From Klebsiella terrigena (GTDB lineage: Bacteria; Pseudomonadota; Gammaproteobacteria; Enterobacterales; Enterobacteriaceae): DNA of 64,000 nucleotides. A model generated the notes under the pieces. That model saw nothing but the letters and a program-made list of their open reading frames with translations, was not told the origin of the DNA and searched no databases. The stretch lies in assembly GCF_006539725.1 (NCBI RefSeq), contig NZ_BJNO01000006.1, forward strand, positions 143,846 to 207,845, given 5' to 3'. Both the position numbers and the translations under genes were made by a program. Positions 35,539-46,774 of the stretch are shown piece by piece; positions within the stretch are counted from its first letter, which is position 1; every line of letters starts with the position of its first letter.

Positions 35539-36587
35539 CCCTTCAGCTGGAGGCAGACCTTCACCGTATTAACTTTTACCGTTTCTGCCAACTGCTGGAA
35601 AAGCTCCATCCGGATAAACCGCTGATGGGCACAACCAGCCATCCCGCTGATGATCCTGTACGCTTTGCTCCTCATCCGGGAATGGGATTTCCGGTCAGCG
35701 AACTGAAAGCCGTCGAATATGACGAAGACGATGACGGCACACCAGCGGTCATTCGTACCACCTTTATGGGGATGTACGGCGTCGATTCACCGCTGCCGAC
35801 CGCTTATCTCGATGACATCGCCCAGCGCCGGGAGGGGCATGAGGCCATCCAGAGCTTTTTGGATATCTTCAGCCACCGCATCCTGACCCAGTTTTATCGC
35901 ATCTGGCGGAAGTACTCCTGGCCTGCCACGTTCGAGCCCGGAGGGGGCGACAATATTTCGCAGTCGCTGTTGGGACTGGTGGGGCTGGGGATCCCCGGAA
36001 CCGCAGAGCATATAGCCACCCCGGTGTCGCGCTTTCTGGCTCTGCTCGGCGTGTTACGCCAGCCCGGAAAAACTCAGGAGGGGATGCAGGCGCTGGTGAG
36101 CCTGCTGGCACCCGACACCACCGTACAGGTGAGCCCGTATTGCCTGCGGCCGGTAGCGGTCAGTCAGCCACTGGGCTTTTACGGTGATGACGATTTTCTC
36201 CTGGACGGCAACACACCGCTTGGCGACGAGGCGATGGATGCCAGCAGCCAGCTGCTGATTGCGCTTGCAACGGATAACCGGCAGGAAGCGCAGGGCTGGA
36301 AGCCGGATGGTCTGCTGTATCCGGATTTTCTGGTGATGCTAAGGGTCTATCTGGGCTGGCGCTTTAAGGCAAAAATCACCCTAACGACGTTGACTCGCTT
36401 GTTGGCCGTTCCTCTGCTTGGCGAAGGTCATTTCTGGCTTGGCATGAATGGCGTGCTGGGAGCTGAAGATCGCGTGTTCCAGGACGATATCCCGCAGACC
36501 TTTACGACGGAACTGGGTTATTACAGCGGCATGAACCCCGCCATACCACAACAAGGAAACCGATGTGTTACGTACAAGTTCGACTAA
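35502..36587 (+). CDS. tssG: T6SS baseplate protein TssG
   Basis: 361-residue TssG (VasB/ImpH). Seen are INFYRFCQLLEKLHPDKP, VRFAPHPGMGFPVSE, TTFMGMYGVDSPLPTAY and FLDIFSHRILTQFYRIWRKY, all standard family segments. It forms the baseplate wedge with TssF. The start lies 37 bases inside tssF. The C-terminus overlaps the start of tssJ by 23 bases. Confidence 0.92.
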   Translation: MGREAQPTHSRLTLQLEADLHRINFYRFCQLLEKLHPDKPLMGTTSHPADDPVRFAPHPGMGFPVSELKAVEYDEDDDGTPAVIRTTFMGMYGVDSPLPTAYLDDIAQRREGHEAIQSFLDIFSHRILTQFYRIWRKYSWPATFEPGGGDNISQSLLGLVGLGIPGTAEHIATPVSRFLALLGVLRQPGKTQEGMQALVSLLAPDTTVQVSPYCLRPVAVSQPLGFYGDDDFLLDGNTPLGDEAMDASSQLLIALATDNRQEAQGWKPDGLLYPDFLVMLRVYLGWRFKAKITLTTLTRLLAVPLLGEGHFWLGMNGVLGAEDRVFQDDIPQTFTTELGYYSGMNPAIPQQGNRCVTYKFD

Positions 36588-37110
36588 AATCGCCTGCTGG
36601 CTGCTGCCGCTGGTGGCGTTCAGCCTGACGGGCTGTGGGGTGACGCAGAGCGTCACTGAGGGTACTAAATCGGCCTTCAGCGCCATTTTTTACAAAAAAA
36701 TTAAAGTCTTGCATCTCGATTTTATAGCGCGCGAGGCGCTGAATACCGATGCACGTGAGAGCAATTCGCTGTCTGAACCGCTGGTAGTGCGGGTGTATCA
36801 GCTGAAGGAACGCAAAACCTTCGACAAGACGGTATATCAGCAGCTGCTGAAAGAGGACGATACCCAGCTGAACGCCGATTTGCTGGCCACGCGTGATGTG
36901 GTCGTGAAGCCGGGTGGGGATGCGAATCTCGATATGCCAATGGAGGCCGACGCGCAGTTTGTGGCCGTTGTCGGGCTGTTCCGTCATCCGGATATGGTGA
37001 ATAACACCTGGAAGCTGGTCATCGAACGTGAAGACCTCGATCCTGATAAACCGCGTATCCTGGAAGCCGGAAACAACCATCTGAGATTACAGCCCGTTAA
37101 GGATGATTAA
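36565..37110 (+). CDS. tssJ: T6SS outer-membrane lipoprotein TssJ
   Basis: 181-residue lipoprotein. The signal peptide ends in the lipobox LTGC with the lipidated cysteine at residue 24. The mature part shows SLSEPLVVRVYQLKERKTFDK and the PGGDANLDMPMEADAQFVAVVGLFRHPD strands of the TssJ transthyretin-like fold, which contacts the periplasmic part of TssM. The start is GTG at 36565 with AAGGAAACC upstream; the ATG 2 bases earlier is in another frame. Stop shares a base with the tssE start. Confidence 0.9.
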   Translation: MLRTSSTKIACWLLPLVAFSLTGCGVTQSVTEGTKSAFSAIFYKKIKVLHLDFIAREALNTDARESNSLSEPLVVRVYQLKERKTFDKTVYQQLLKEDDTQLNADLLATRDVVVKPGGDANLDMPMEADAQFVAVVGLFRHPDMVNNTWKLVIEREDLDPDKPRILEAGNNHLRLQPVKDD

Positions 37111-37565
37111 TGTCACAGGGACACAATACCCCCTCATTATATGAAATTCTCTACGGCAACTTCACCGGTGGCCTCGACCTCAACCACGTCAACGAGCAGG
37201 ACCAGGCGATCCTGTCCGTGCTGGACAACATGCAGCGCATTCTCAACTGCCGCGCCGGCACGCTGGCGCATCTGCCGGACTACGGCCTGCCGGATATGAC
37301 CAAAATCCTGCAGGGTATGCCCGGTACCGCCCATGAACTAATGGGGACGCTGTCGGCCGTTTTGCTCAAATACGAACCGCGGCTGAAAAGCATTAGCGTT
37401 ATTCTCCTTGAGCAGGCGATCCCCGGCGAGCTGCGCTATGCGATCGATGCGGAGCTGAAAGGGGTGGGCCTGGTGCGCTATGGTACCGAGTTTATGCCCG
37501 AGGGGCGGATATTTATTCGCCACCTAAAGCAGCAGCATTATTTCGACAGAAATCCCCGCATGTAG
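37110..37565 (+). CDS. tssE: T6SS baseplate protein TssE
   Basis: 151-residue gp25-like baseplate protein. SLYEILYGNFTGG, LDNMQRILNCRAGTLAHLPDYGLPD and the C-terminal EGRIFIRH segment are typical. TssE initiates sheath assembly with TssB/TssC. Follows tssJ with a one-base overlap (TAATG). The sheath protein TssC it would nucleate is truncated in this locus. Confidence 0.9.
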   Translation: MSQGHNTPSLYEILYGNFTGGLDLNHVNEQDQAILSVLDNMQRILNCRAGTLAHLPDYGLPDMTKILQGMPGTAHELMGTLSAVLLKYEPRLKSISVILLEQAIPGELRYAIDAELKGVGLVRYGTEFMPEGRIFIRHLKQQHYFDRNPRM

Positions 37566-37668
37566 GGATGCCGGGCAGGCCGGTACGATATCTTCCTCGG
37601 GACGAATGACCGTCAGCTCCCGGAGTGAATCGCCAATCTCTGCCTGCCAATCCACGGATGAATCCATT

Positions 37669-39006
37669 ATGAAAAGCACAGAACCCCGAGATATTCGCAC
37701 GGGCGGCGATCCGCGCCCGTTCCCTGACTTCATCGCCCTTCGCGATGAAATGAGTAAGCAGACGCATCCCGCCAGGCCTGATATTCACTGGGAGCGGGTG
37801 GAGAAATTGTCGCTGGCGCTGTTTGATAAAAACGGGATTGAGCTGCAGACAGGGGCCTGGTTCACCCTGGCGCGCAGCCATCTGGCACGGGTGGAGGGCA
37901 TGAACGAAGGGCTGAAGCTCGTTGCCACGATACTCAGCCGCCAGTGGGCGCAGTACTGGCCACGGGCCAGCCACCCGCGGGCAGAAATTCTCTCAGGGCT
38001 GTTTCAGCGGCTGCAGAAAGTGTTCCGCACCTTTACCCTGAGCCATGAGGATTATCATCCGCTCCTGCAGCTGGAGTCGACGCTTGATTCCCTGAGCAGC
38101 ATCCTTGCCCGTCAGGAACTGCTGCAGATAAGCCAGATAGAGCCGCTGGTGCAGCAGGTATGCAGCGCGTTGACGCGCGTGGAAAATGCGCCAGAGCCAC
38201 AATTATCGGCTGCAGCCATTACTCTCCCTGTCGCACAGGCTCCGCCGATCGGATTGAACGAAGCAATACCAGAGCCCCGGCGGCCGGATGCAATCCCGCC
38301 AGGTTCCGCCGTCGCCGTTAACAGGGTCCACAAAATGGCGCCTGCGCCAAAGCGGGTCGGCCTATTCGCCTGCGGGATGCTAACGGCCTTTGCGTTGAGT
38401 GCTGCAGTCTTTATCGGCGGCCACTACCTGGCTCGCTCGGATCAAGCGGGTCAACAGCCCGACAGTCGCCAACAGCCGCTACCCTGGCTGCCCGGCGCGG
38501 CGGCAGGCGAGACGTTCAGCTCTTCTGGCTCAGCCGCCGGCTGGCTGAAGGATGCCTCGCTGAGGTTAGAGGCGCTTTCTGCCCTCCCGCCTGACTGGCA
38601 TCTTCGCTATGGTCAGGATTTGATAAACCAGGCTTATGCACTGTGGCCGGCGCTTCCCGAAACTGAAGAGTTGGGTACTCAGTGGCGGCAAAAGCTTGCC
38701 CTGAACGGGACGCCCGATGATTCGCTGGCGGGCTGGCATCAGGGCATGCTCAGGCTCCAGAGCCTGAGCGAGCAGCTTAACGCGCTGGATGGACAAAAAG
38801 GGAGATACCTGACGGTCAGCGAGCTGAAATCGCAGGTGTTTGCAGCCATTCAGGCATTTAATCAGTCGGTGCCGGCGGAGGAGCAGCTCCGGCAGATAGC
38901 TGCACGACAGGAGCCGGGGATGATCCCGCAGGCGCAGAAACTTGAGGTGGAGCAGCACCTACAGCAGCTCATCATCCGATACTCGGCGCTAACCAACAGG
39001 GAATAG
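37669..39006 (+). CDS. VasL/ImpA-domain T6SS protein (second TssA-like)
   Basis: 445 residues. The first 110 or so residues carry an ImpA-type domain (GGDPRPFPDFIALRDEMSKQ, QTGAWFTLARSHLARVEG), and a single membrane helix lies at about residues 226-246 (VGLFACGMLTAFALSAAVFIG). A C-terminal VasL-type helical domain follows. Such membrane-anchored TssA-like proteins are found at the end of Klebsiella T6SS operons. The ATG at 37669 begins the conserved part; 21 further residues are open upstream. Last gene of the island. Confidence 0.8.
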   Translation: MKSTEPRDIRTGGDPRPFPDFIALRDEMSKQTHPARPDIHWERVEKLSLALFDKNGIELQTGAWFTLARSHLARVEGMNEGLKLVATILSRQWAQYWPRASHPRAEILSGLFQRLQKVFRTFTLSHEDYHPLLQLESTLDSLSSILARQELLQISQIEPLVQQVCSALTRVENAPEPQLSAAAITLPVAQAPPIGLNEAIPEPRRPDAIPPGSAVAVNRVHKMAPAPKRVGLFACGMLTAFALSAAVFIGGHYLARSDQAGQQPDSRQQPLPWLPGAAAGETFSSSGSAAGWLKDASLRLEALSALPPDWHLRYGQDLINQAYALWPALPETEELGTQWRQKLALNGTPDDSLAGWHQGMLRLQSLSEQLNALDGQKGRYLTVSELKSQVFAAIQAFNQSVPAEEQLRQIAARQEPGMIPQAQKLEVEQHLQQLIIRYSALTNRE

Positions 39007-39161
39007 CGTAGCTTGCCGGGGAGCTTGTTCGCCACACTGCCGGGTATTGTTCCGCAGTCAGCCCAATCGCTGACCCATCGCTGAATAACCTCGTAAACAA
39101 GCGCCCGGGGCATTTTTACGAACTGCGCAGAGCGGCCTGCAGTATCATCCGCGTCAGAAAC

Positions 39162-39189
39162 AAAAAACCACGCCATGGCGTGGTTTTTT
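39162..39189. terminator. bidirectional rho-independent terminator
   Basis: AAAAAACCACGCC and GGCGTGGTTTTTT form a long self-complementary stem at 39162-39189, with A and T runs on either side. It lies between the converging end of the T6SS operon and ychF and can terminate both. Confidence 0.85.
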
Positions 39190-39248
39190 TATGCGGCTTG
39201 GCTGTTGCTATGAGATTTTGTGAAACCTCATGAAACAACAGAAGTGAT

Positions 39249-40340
39249 TTAGACGTTGAACAGGAAGTTCATGACGTCGCCATCTTTAACGATGTAGTCT
39301 TTGCCTTCGGCGCGCATCTTACCGGCTTCTTTCGCACCCTGTTCGCCTTTGTAAGTGATAAAGTCTTCATAGGCGATAGTCTGAGCGCGGATAAAGCCTT
39401 TTTCGAAATCGGTGTGGATTTTACCCGCCGCCTGCGGTGCGGTCGCGCCGACAGGGATGGTCCACGCGCGGACTTCTTTAACCCCGGCGGTGAAGTAGGT
39501 CTGCAGGTTCAGCAGCTCGTAGCCGGCGCGAATAACGCGGTTCAGGCCCGGCTCTTCGATGCCCAGTTCGGCCATGAACTCATCGCGGTCAGCGTCGTCA
39601 AGTTCCGCAATATCGGATTCAACGGCGGCGCACACGGCAACCACTACTGAGCCTTCGGCGGCAGCGATTTCGCGGACTTTATCGAGGTACGGGTTGTTCT
39701 CGAAGCCGTCTTCGTTGACGTTGGCGATGTACATGGTTGGCTTCAGGGTCAGGAAGCTCAGGTATTTGATGGCCGCTTTATCTTCGTCCGTCAGCGCCAG
39801 CGCGCGCAGCATGCCGGCATTTTCGAGCTGCGGCAGGCATTTTTCCAGTGCGACCAGTTCAGCTTTCGCGTCTTTATCACCGCCTTTTGCCCTTTTCTGT
39901 ACGCGGTGAATGGCGCGTTCGCAGGTGTCAAGATCGGACAGCGCCAGCTCGGTATTGATAACGTCGATATCGTCAGCCGGATCCACCTTGTTGTTAACGT
40001 GGATGATGTTGTCGTTTTCAAAGCAGCGAACAACGTGGCCGATAGCTTCGGTTTCACGAATGTTGGTCAGGAACTGGTTGCCCAGGCCTTCGCCTTTAGA
40101 TGCGCCTTTTACCAGGCCGGCGATGTCGACGAATTCCATGGTAGTCGGCAGGATGCGCTGCGGTTTAACGATTTCGGCCAGCTTATCCAGACGCGGATCG
40201 GGCATCGGTACGACACCGGTGTTCGGCTCAATAGTACAGAAGGGGAAGTTGGCCGCTTCAATACCCGCTTTGGTGAGCGCATTGAACAGGGTGGACTTGC
40301 CGACGTTGGGCAAACCGACGATACCGCATTTGAATCCCAT
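39249..40340 (-). CDS. ychF: redox-regulated ATPase YchF (OLA1 family)
   Basis: 363-residue P-loop protein of the Obg/OLA1 class, associated with ribosomes and translation stress. The G1 motif GLPNVGKST is at residues 9-17, followed by a [20 protein letters not shown] switch II region and the C-terminal TGS domain. OLA1/YchF proteins prefer ATP because of an altered G4 motif; NVNED here is consistent with that. It forms the usual pair with pth upstream. Confidence 0.95.
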   Translation of the reverse strand: MGFKCGIVGLPNVGKSTLFNALTKAGIEAANFPFCTIEPNTGVVPMPDPRLDKLAEIVKPQRILPTTMEFVDIAGLVKGASKGEGLGNQFLTNIRETEAIGHVVRCFENDNIIHVNNKVDPADDIDVINTELALSDLDTCERAIHRVQKRAKGGDKDAKAELVALEKCLPQLENAGMLRALALTDEDKAAIKYLSFLTLKPTMYIANVNEDGFENNPYLDKVREIAAAEGSVVVAVCAAVESDIAELDDADRDEFMAELGIEEPGLNRVIRAGYELLNLQTYFTAGVKEVRAWTIPVGATAPQAAGKIHTDFEKGFIRAQTIAYEDFITYKGEQGAKEAGKMRAEGKDYIVKDGDVMNFLFNV

Positions 40341-40457
40341 GATTTAAATCACCTTAATCTTTGGATAATCAACCTGTTACATTGAACAGATTGTAGAAAA
40401 GTAAATAGCTTTGCCTATTATACACGGTGTGCGGCAAAAATTCCGCACGTCGGCCGT

Positions 40458-41042
40458 TTATTGCGCCTTAAATGCGTGTAAACGGTTGGTGGCTTTAGTC
40501 AGACCTTCTTTCAGCCAGACTTCCGTGCAGCGCGCGGCTTCATCAACCGCTTCATCTATCAGCTTCTGCTCGCTAAGCGGCGGTTTACCTAACACAAAAC
40601 CGACAACTTTGTTTTTATCGCCCGGATGGCCGATTCCGACGCGTAAGCGGTGAAAGTTCGGGTTATTGCCCAGTTTGCTGATGATATCTTTCAGGCCGTT
40701 ATGCCCGCCGTGGCCGCCGCCGAGCTTAAATTTCGCCACGCCTGGCGGTAAATCCAGCTCATCGTGCGCGACCAGAATCTCGTCGGGATTAATCCGGTAA
40801 AAGGTGGCCATCGCCGCCACGGCTTTACCGCTGAGGTTCATAAAGGTGGTCGGCACCAGCAGGCGCACATCCTCGCCGGCAAGGTTAATCCGTGAGGTGT
40901 AGCCGTAGAATTTGCTCTCTTCGCGCAGCGGGGCGCGGTGGCGGTCGGCCAGGAGGTCTACATACCAGGCGCCCGCGTTATGGCGTGTCGCCGCGTATTC
41001 CGCACCGGGGTTAGCCAGGCCGACAATCAGTTTTATCGTCAC
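40458..41042 (-). CDS. pth: peptidyl-tRNA hydrolase
   Basis: 194-residue essential esterase that releases peptides from stalled peptidyl-tRNA. Seen are [20 protein letters not shown] with the catalytic His, [23 protein letters not shown] with the catalytic Asp, and [13 protein letters not shown] chose the GTG at 41042 with AGGATA upstream, because it gives exactly the E. coli length and N-terminus; the longer frame from 41105 adds 21 residues that do not look conserved. Upstream of ychF on the same strand, as in E. coli. Confidence 0.93.
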   Translation of the reverse strand: MTIKLIVGLANPGAEYAATRHNAGAWYVDLLADRHRAPLREESKFYGYTSRINLAGEDVRLLVPTTFMNLSGKAVAAMATFYRINPDEILVAHDELDLPPGVAKFKLGGGHGGHNGLKDIISKLGNNPNFHRLRVGIGHPGDKNKVVGFVLGKPPLSEQKLIDEAVDEAARCTEVWLKEGLTKATNRLHAFKAQ

Positions 41043-41213
41043 TTTTATATCCTGCATGGGTCGTTCTCTGGCGCGTAGTGTACTGTCTGCGAGCGCGCTT
41101 GACAAAATTCTGCCAGCGCAGCGCTATCGACACGATAATTTCGCCTGTGAACCATTAGAATTTGATGTTGTTCAGTAGGTTATTTGTAAACTTTTGTTGG
41201 TTTGATGTTCGCT

Positions 41214-41234
41214 AATGTGATCGCCAACGCAATC
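41214..41234 (+). promoter_or_regulatory. CRP-like site upstream of ychH
   Basis: AATGTGATCGCCAACGCAATC has one good CRP half site (TGTGA, 41216-41220) and a weaker second half (ACGCA, 41227-41231). It sits about 80-100 bases before the ychH ATG. E. coli ychH is CRP-linked from what I remember. Confidence 0.4.
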
Positions 41235-41313
41235 AATCTTCTGCCCATTGTCTATACTACACCTATAAGTTCTGAGGATATTCTCAGGCAACCCAAGGTT
41301 CCGGAGGTGACAT

Positions 41314-41589
41314 ATGAAACGCAGAAACGCTTCGTTACTCGGTAATGTACTGATGGGTTTAGGGTTGGTCGTCATGGTTGTTGGCGTCGGCTACTCCATT
41401 TTAAACCAGCTCCCGCAGCTTGACCTGCCGCAGTTTTTCGCGCACGGCGCGATTCTCAGCATCTTCGTCGGCGCCGTTCTCTGGCTTGCCGGCGCGCGTA
41501 TTGGCGGCCATGAACAGGTTTGCGACAGATACTGGTGGGTGCGCCACTACGACAAACGTTGCCGTCGTGACCAGCACCGCCACAGCTAG
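41314..41589 (+). CDS. ychH: YchH family stress-related inner-membrane protein
   Basis: 91-residue DUF2583 protein with two hydrophobic helices (about residues 8-28 and 44-62) and a basic, aromatic tail CDRYWWVRHYDKRCRRDQ. This matches E. coli YchH in size, position next to pth and sequence character. GGAGGTG precedes the ATG as a strong ribosome site. In E. coli YchH is stress- and biofilm-related; its molecular role is unknown. Confidence 0.87.
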   Translation: MKRRNASLLGNVLMGLGLVVMVVGVGYSILNQLPQLDLPQFFAHGAILSIFVGAVLWLAGARIGGHEQVCDRYWWVRHYDKRCRRDQHRHS

Positions 41590-41603
41590 GTCAGTCCGTT
41601 ATC

Positions 41604-41627
41604 TGCACCTGTCGCCAGACGGGTGCA
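41604..41627 (+). terminator. terminator after ychH
   Basis: TGCACCTGTC and GACGGGTGCA (41604-41613 and 41618-41627) form a stem with one mismatch and a 4-base loop, followed by ATTTTG. It lies 15 bases after the ychH stop. Confidence 0.6.
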
Positions 41628-41757
41628 ATTTTGTCAGTGTATCCGCTCTGCAGCCAGCCATCCTCCTAACGGCTGGCTGACTATGTTACTCCTGCTTATT
41701 TTACTCCCGCAACGGCCGCCCCGCTGATATTGTTGCCCCTGTTGATAAACTCTTTGC

Positions 41758-41788
41758 TTGACCCTGACGTAACGTCAGGCAGCAGAGT
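41758..41788 (+). promoter_or_regulatory. MerR-type promoter/operator of albA-like gene
   Basis: A -35 box TTGACC (41758-41763) and a -10-like CAGAGT (41783-41788) are separated by 19 bases, the long spacing typical of MerR-controlled promoters. Within it CCTGACGT-A-ACGTCAGG (41763-41779) is a perfect 8-bp dyad. The site is 30 bases upstream of the regulator's own start, indicating autoregulation. Confidence 0.7.
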
Positions 41789-41817
41789 AGCGCCACTGGC
41801 AGACAAAAGGAGCAGTC

Positions 41818-42861
41818 ATGTTAATTCAGGTGGGGGAGCTGGCGAAACGCGCCGGAATGACCGTCCGTACGCTACATCACTATGAACAAACCGGGCTGCT
41901 GACGCCTTCGGCCAGAAGCGCGGCGGGTTACCGGCTATACGATCTGGCGGCCGTTCAGCGGCTGCATATGATTAAGGCGCTGGCACAGGCCGGGCTGGAG
42001 CTCGCGGCTATTAAGGAGCATCTCGATTGCGGTTCGCTTTCGTTATCCGATCTGCTGGTGCAGCAAATTACCACCCTCGATACGCAGCTGCGCACTATCT
42101 CAACGCTGCGCGAAAGGCTGGTGCTGCTCCGCGACGAACTGGGTAGCGGCCGTGAACCCGATCTGGAGTCCTGGCTACAGACCCTGGAGCTTATGAAAAT
42201 GTACGATCGTTGGTTTAGTCCGCAGGAGTTACAAACGCTGCCGTTCGCCGAGCAGGATGAACAGCGCAATCAAATCTGGCAGGCGCTGGTTATGGAAGCG
42301 CAGCGGCTGATGCAGGAGAGCTGTCCGCCTGACTCGCCGTCGGCGATGGCGCTGGCCACCCGCTGGATGGAGCGCCTGGAGCTAGATACCGCCGGGCGAC
42401 CGGAATTTCTCACCCGGCTCAATGAGATGCACGCGACGGAACCGCAAATGCGCGCGCAAACCGGCATTACGCCCGAAATTGTGGACTACATTACCCACGC
42501 CTTTGCGCAAAGCAAGCTCGCGATCTGGGCGCGCTATCTCAACGCCGACGAGCTGGCGTTTACCCGTGAGCACTATTTCGATCGGCTGATGGAGTGGCCG
42601 GGGCTGGTATCGGCGCTGCATCAGGCCTGCGCCGAGCAGACCGATCCGGCATCCGAGGCCGGGCAAAAGCTGGCGCAGCAGTGGCTGGCGCTGTTCCAGT
42701 CGTATGCCGGCACCAGCCCGCAGACTCAGCAAAAGTTTCGCCATGCGATGGAGTGCGAACCGCATTTGATGAAGGGGACGTGGATGACGCCGCCGGTGCT
42801 CGGCTGGCTCCAGCAGGCGATAGGGGTGATGATGCAGGCGCGAACGCCCGCATCCCGCTAG
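41818..42861 (+). CDS. albA: AlbA-like MerR regulator with TipAS drug-binding domain
   Basis: 347-residue regulator. Residues 1-70 are a MerR winged helix-turn-helix ([26 protein letters not shown]) and about 80-115 a dimerisation coiled coil. The rest is a long helical ligand-binding region beginning [12 protein letters not shown], which resembles the albicidin-binding protein AlbA of Klebsiella oxytoca, a TipAS-type sponge that captures albicidin. Translation of a short form could start at Met126 (ATG 42193, with CTGGAG upstream), producing a drug-binding protein without the DNA-binding part. The 19-bp-spaced promoter dyad upstream suggests autoinduction by drug. Assigned from remembered sequence features. 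Confidence 0.75.
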   Translation: MLIQVGELAKRAGMTVRTLHHYEQTGLLTPSARSAAGYRLYDLAAVQRLHMIKALAQAGLELAAIKEHLDCGSLSLSDLLVQQITTLDTQLRTISTLRERLVLLRDELGSGREPDLESWLQTLELMKMYDRWFSPQELQTLPFAEQDEQRNQIWQALVMEAQRLMQESCPPDSPSAMALATRWMERLELDTAGRPEFLTRLNEMHATEPQMRAQTGITPEIVDYITHAFAQSKLAIWARYLNADELAFTREHYFDRLMEWPGLVSALHQACAEQTDPASEAGQKLAQQWLALFQSYAGTSPQTQQKFRHAMECEPHLMKGTWMTPPVLGWLQQAIGVMMQARTPASR

Positions 42862-44541
42862 TTAAATATCCGCCAGCGCGGCGTTGCGATCGGGGTAGAA
42901 GCTCAGGCGTCCGGCAATGGGCTGGACTCCGGCGCGTGCCAGGGTACGCAGCGGCTGAAACTCAAGATTAGATACCCGCAGCTCGCAGCCTTCCGGCAGC
43001 TTTTTCACGAAGCGCTGGAAGGCATCCAGGCCACCGGCATCCAGCACCGGCACCGCATCCCATTTCAGCACCACGATCCGCTTACCCGCAATACGCGTTT
43101 CCAGATCGTTAAATAGCCCCTCGGCGGCGGCGAAGAACAGCGGGCCGATAACCCGCAGCACCAGCACGTCGTCGGGCACGTCGACGTTGACCGGGGCCAG
43201 GCGCGTCATGCGGGCGATACGGCGCATAAACAGCAGCGAAGCCAGTACGATGCCGACGCTGATCGCGATGACCATATCAAACAGCACCGTCAGCGACATG
43301 CACATCAGCATGACTACGATGTCGTCCTTTGGCGCATAGCGCAGCAAATTCACTACCTTGTGCGCTTCGCTCATATTCCACGCCACCATCAGCAGCAGCG
43401 CCGCCATCGCCGACAGCGGCAGCCAGGAGAGCAGCGGGGCGAGGATCAGCAGCGCCATAATCACCAGCAGCGCATGGATCACTGCAGAAACCGGCGAGGT
43501 CGCACCGGCGCGCACGTTGGCCGCCGAGCGGGCAATCGCCGCGGTCGCGGTAATGCCGCCGAAGAAAGGCGCGACGATATTGCCCAGACCCTGACCGATC
43601 AGCTCGCTGTTCGCCTTATGCTTGGTGCCGGTCATACCATCCAGCACCACCGCGCACAGCAGCGACTCAATGGCGCCAAGCATGGCCATGGAGAACGCCG
43701 CCGGCAGCAGCGCCTGCAGCGAGGCCCAGCTGAGGGTGAAATCAGAGCCCGGCATATCCCAGGGCAGCACCAGCTGCGGCAGCAGCTGCGGAATGCCGCT
43801 TCCCTGGCTGCCGTCGGCGAGCGTGTAGTGGAACTGAGAGCCGATGGTCGCGACGTGGCCGCCCAGCAGAGTGACGATCGCCATCACCCCGCAGCCCGCC
43901 AGCAGCGCGGGAAGATGGCCCGGCAGGCGGATCCCAAGGCGCGGCCAGAGGATCAGAATCGCGAGCGTCACGATGCCAATCGCGGCGTCGCCAACGTTGA
44001 CCGTCGGCAGCGCCATAATCAGCGCGGAAACTTTCTGCAAATAGTGCTCCGGCACGTGCGCCATCTGCAGGCCAAGGAAGTCCTTAATCTGCATGGTACC
44101 GATAGTAATACCGATACCTGAGGTGAAACCGAGGGTCACCGAGAGCGGGATATATTCAATCAGCCGACCGAAGCGGGCGAGGCCAAAGAGAATTAAAAAA
44201 ATGCCGGACATCAGCGTCGCGACCAGCAGCCCGGCGAGGCCAAACTGCTGCGATACCGGGTAGAGGATCACCACAAAGGCGGCGGTCGGCCCGGAAACGC
44301 TAAAGCGCGAGCCGCCGGTCAGGGCGATGATGATCCCGGCTACGGCGGAGGTATAGAGTCCATACTGCGGCGCTACGCCGCTGCCAATTGCCAGTGCCAT
44401 TGCCAGCGGGATCGCAATAATCCCCACCGTTATCCCGGCAATCAGGTCGCGAGTGAAGCGCGAAACGGTATATTTTTCTTTCCAGCAGGCGTCGATGAGG
44501 GCGCGGAAAGGCATCACGTGTGAGGAAAATAATCTGTTCAC
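42862..44541 (-). CDS. dauA: C4-dicarboxylic acid/SulP-family transporter DauA (YchM)
   Basis: 559-residue SLC26/SulP transporter, an inner-membrane protein that in E. coli takes up succinate and other C4-dicarboxylates at acidic pH. A hydrophobic core of about 12-14 helices, with [17 protein letters not shown] and the long [14 protein letters not shown] segment, is followed by a C-terminal STAS domain (residues 440 onward; [18 protein letters not shown]). Sequence and position beside prs match E. coli YchM/DauA. Confidence 0.92.
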   Translation of the reverse strand: MNRLFSSHVMPFRALIDACWKEKYTVSRFTRDLIAGITVGIIAIPLAMALAIGSGVAPQYGLYTSAVAGIIIALTGGSRFSVSGPTAAFVVILYPVSQQFGLAGLLVATLMSGIFLILFGLARFGRLIEYIPLSVTLGFTSGIGITIGTMQIKDFLGLQMAHVPEHYLQKVSALIMALPTVNVGDAAIGIVTLAILILWPRLGIRLPGHLPALLAGCGVMAIVTLLGGHVATIGSQFHYTLADGSQGSGIPQLLPQLVLPWDMPGSDFTLSWASLQALLPAAFSMAMLGAIESLLCAVVLDGMTGTKHKANSELIGQGLGNIVAPFFGGITATAAIARSAANVRAGATSPVSAVIHALLVIMALLILAPLLSWLPLSAMAALLLMVAWNMSEAHKVVNLLRYAPKDDIVVMLMCMSLTVLFDMVIAISVGIVLASLLFMRRIARMTRLAPVNVDVPDDVLVLRVIGPLFFAAAEGLFNDLETRIAGKRIVVLKWDAVPVLDAGGLDAFQRFVKKLPEGCELRVSNLEFQPLRTLARAGVQPIAGRLSFYPDRNAALADI

Positions 44542-44605
44542 GATAATGTTTCATCCATGGGCGCATCATCTGTCAACTAAATGGCAGGTGAAGGAGGCAA
44601 TAGTC

Positions 44606-44732
44606 ATTTCCACGTCATCCTTCGGGATGCCTCTTTGTTGGCTGCGTTCATTTACTCCGGTCACGTACTACCTGTACGCTCCCGGGAATTCATTCACTTG
44701 CCGCCTTGACGCATGCCGAATGATTTTGTGGA
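44606..44732. repeat. ERIC (enterobacterial repetitive intergenic consensus) element
   Basis: On the minus strand the sequence runs CAAAATCATTCGG ... AAGGCGGCAAGTGAATGAAT ... GGGAGCGTACA ... AGTACGTGACCGG ... GCAGCCAAC, following the known ERIC/IRU consensus with the usual central inverted repeat. About 125 bases, in the intergenic space between dauA and prs. The boundary positions are approximate. Confidence 0.85.
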
Positions 44733-44751
44733 GGAATAAAAGGTTAGAGAC

Positions 44752-44778
44752 AAAAAAACCCGCCTTAGCGGGTTTCTT
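44752..44778 (-). terminator. rho-independent terminator of prs
   Basis: On the minus strand AAACCCGC-TAAG-GCGGGTTTTTTTG forms an 8-bp stem with a T run. It lies 14 bases downstream of the prs stop. Confidence 0.9.
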
Positions 44779-44791
44779 TGGCCTGGCTCGA

Positions 44792-45823
<1,032 letters not shown>

Positions 45824-45922
45824 TTAAAGAGAACGATGCAACGTCTGGAACAGGGTGACGTTGTCACCGTAACTCAATTTGCCCGGCGTACTTATCGTTA
45901 CTCACGCTTAAAACGGAGCAAC

Positions 45923-46774
45923 TTAGGGTAGGGCTAGTCTGAGCGGCGAGATGTTAACTCCTCGCGCAACAAAGCCTTGTAGCCATTCCGGGGCTTTCTC
46001 CAGCACCTGACGAGCGGCAGATTCGGTGTCAAATTCAGCAAAGACACACGCTCCTGTGCCAGTCAGGCGCGACGGCGCATATTCTAACAGCCAGGAAAGC
46101 GCCGCATCAACCTCGCGAAAACGTTTTCTTGCGATAACCTCGCAATCATTGCGAAATTCACATTTTAGCAACGTATTTATTGGCCTGATCGGGGTGTCTC
46201 GTGGTAGCTCGGGGTCGCGAAAGATGACCGGAGTCGGAATACTGACCCCTGGGTGGGCGACGAGGTACCACTTTTCTGGCGGTTCGACCGGGGTCAGAAT
46301 TTCGCCAATGCCTTCGGCAAAGGCCGCATGACCGCGGACGAAAACCGGTACATCGGCGCCGAGCTGCAGCCCAAGCGTCGCCAGCTGCTCTTCCGATAGC
46401 TCGCAGCCCCAAAGCTGATTCAGCGCCACCAGCACCGTGGCGGCGTTGGACGAGCCGCCGCCCAGCCCGCCGCCCATCGGCAGGCGCTTCTCAATGCTGA
46501 TATCGGCACCGCTGCCGGATGGCAGCCGCCCGCGTTCTGCCGCCGACTGCATCAGCAGCCTGGCGGCGCGAATAATCAAATTCTCTTCATTCGGCACGCC
46601 GTCCACCGGCGTCAGCAGACGCAGCTCGCCGTCATCGCGCGCCTCAATGGTTAACGTATCGCCATAGTCGAGAAACTGGAACAGCGTCTGCAGCTGGTGA
46701 TAACCGTCGGCGCGCTGCCCGGTAATATACAAAAACAGGTTCAGCTTCGCAGGAGAGGGCCAGCGGGTCATCAT
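45923..46774 (-). CDS. ispE: 4-diphosphocytidyl-2-C-methyl-D-erythritol kinase
   Basis: 283-residue GHMP-family kinase of the MEP isoprenoid pathway, which phosphorylates CDP-methylerythritol. [20 protein letters not shown] and the ATP-binding [17 protein letters not shown] are visible, as is the C-terminal [14 protein letters not shown] motif. The length is that of E. coli IspE. The first codon overlaps the lolB stop, and prs follows downstream, the usual enterobacterial order. Confidence 0.95.
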   Translation of the reverse strand: MMTRWPSPAKLNLFLYITGQRADGYHQLQTLFQFLDYGDTLTIEARDDGELRLLTPVDGVPNEENLIIRAARLLMQSAAERGRLPSGSGADISIEKRLPMGGGLGGGSSNAATVLVALNQLWGCELSEEQLATLGLQLGADVPVFVRGHAAFAEGIGEILTPVEPPEKWYLVAHPGVSIPTPVIFRDPELPRDTPIRPINTLLKCEFRNDCEVIARKRFREVDAALSWLLEYAPSRLTGTGACVFAEFDTESAARQVLEKAPEWLQGFVARGVNISPLRLALP

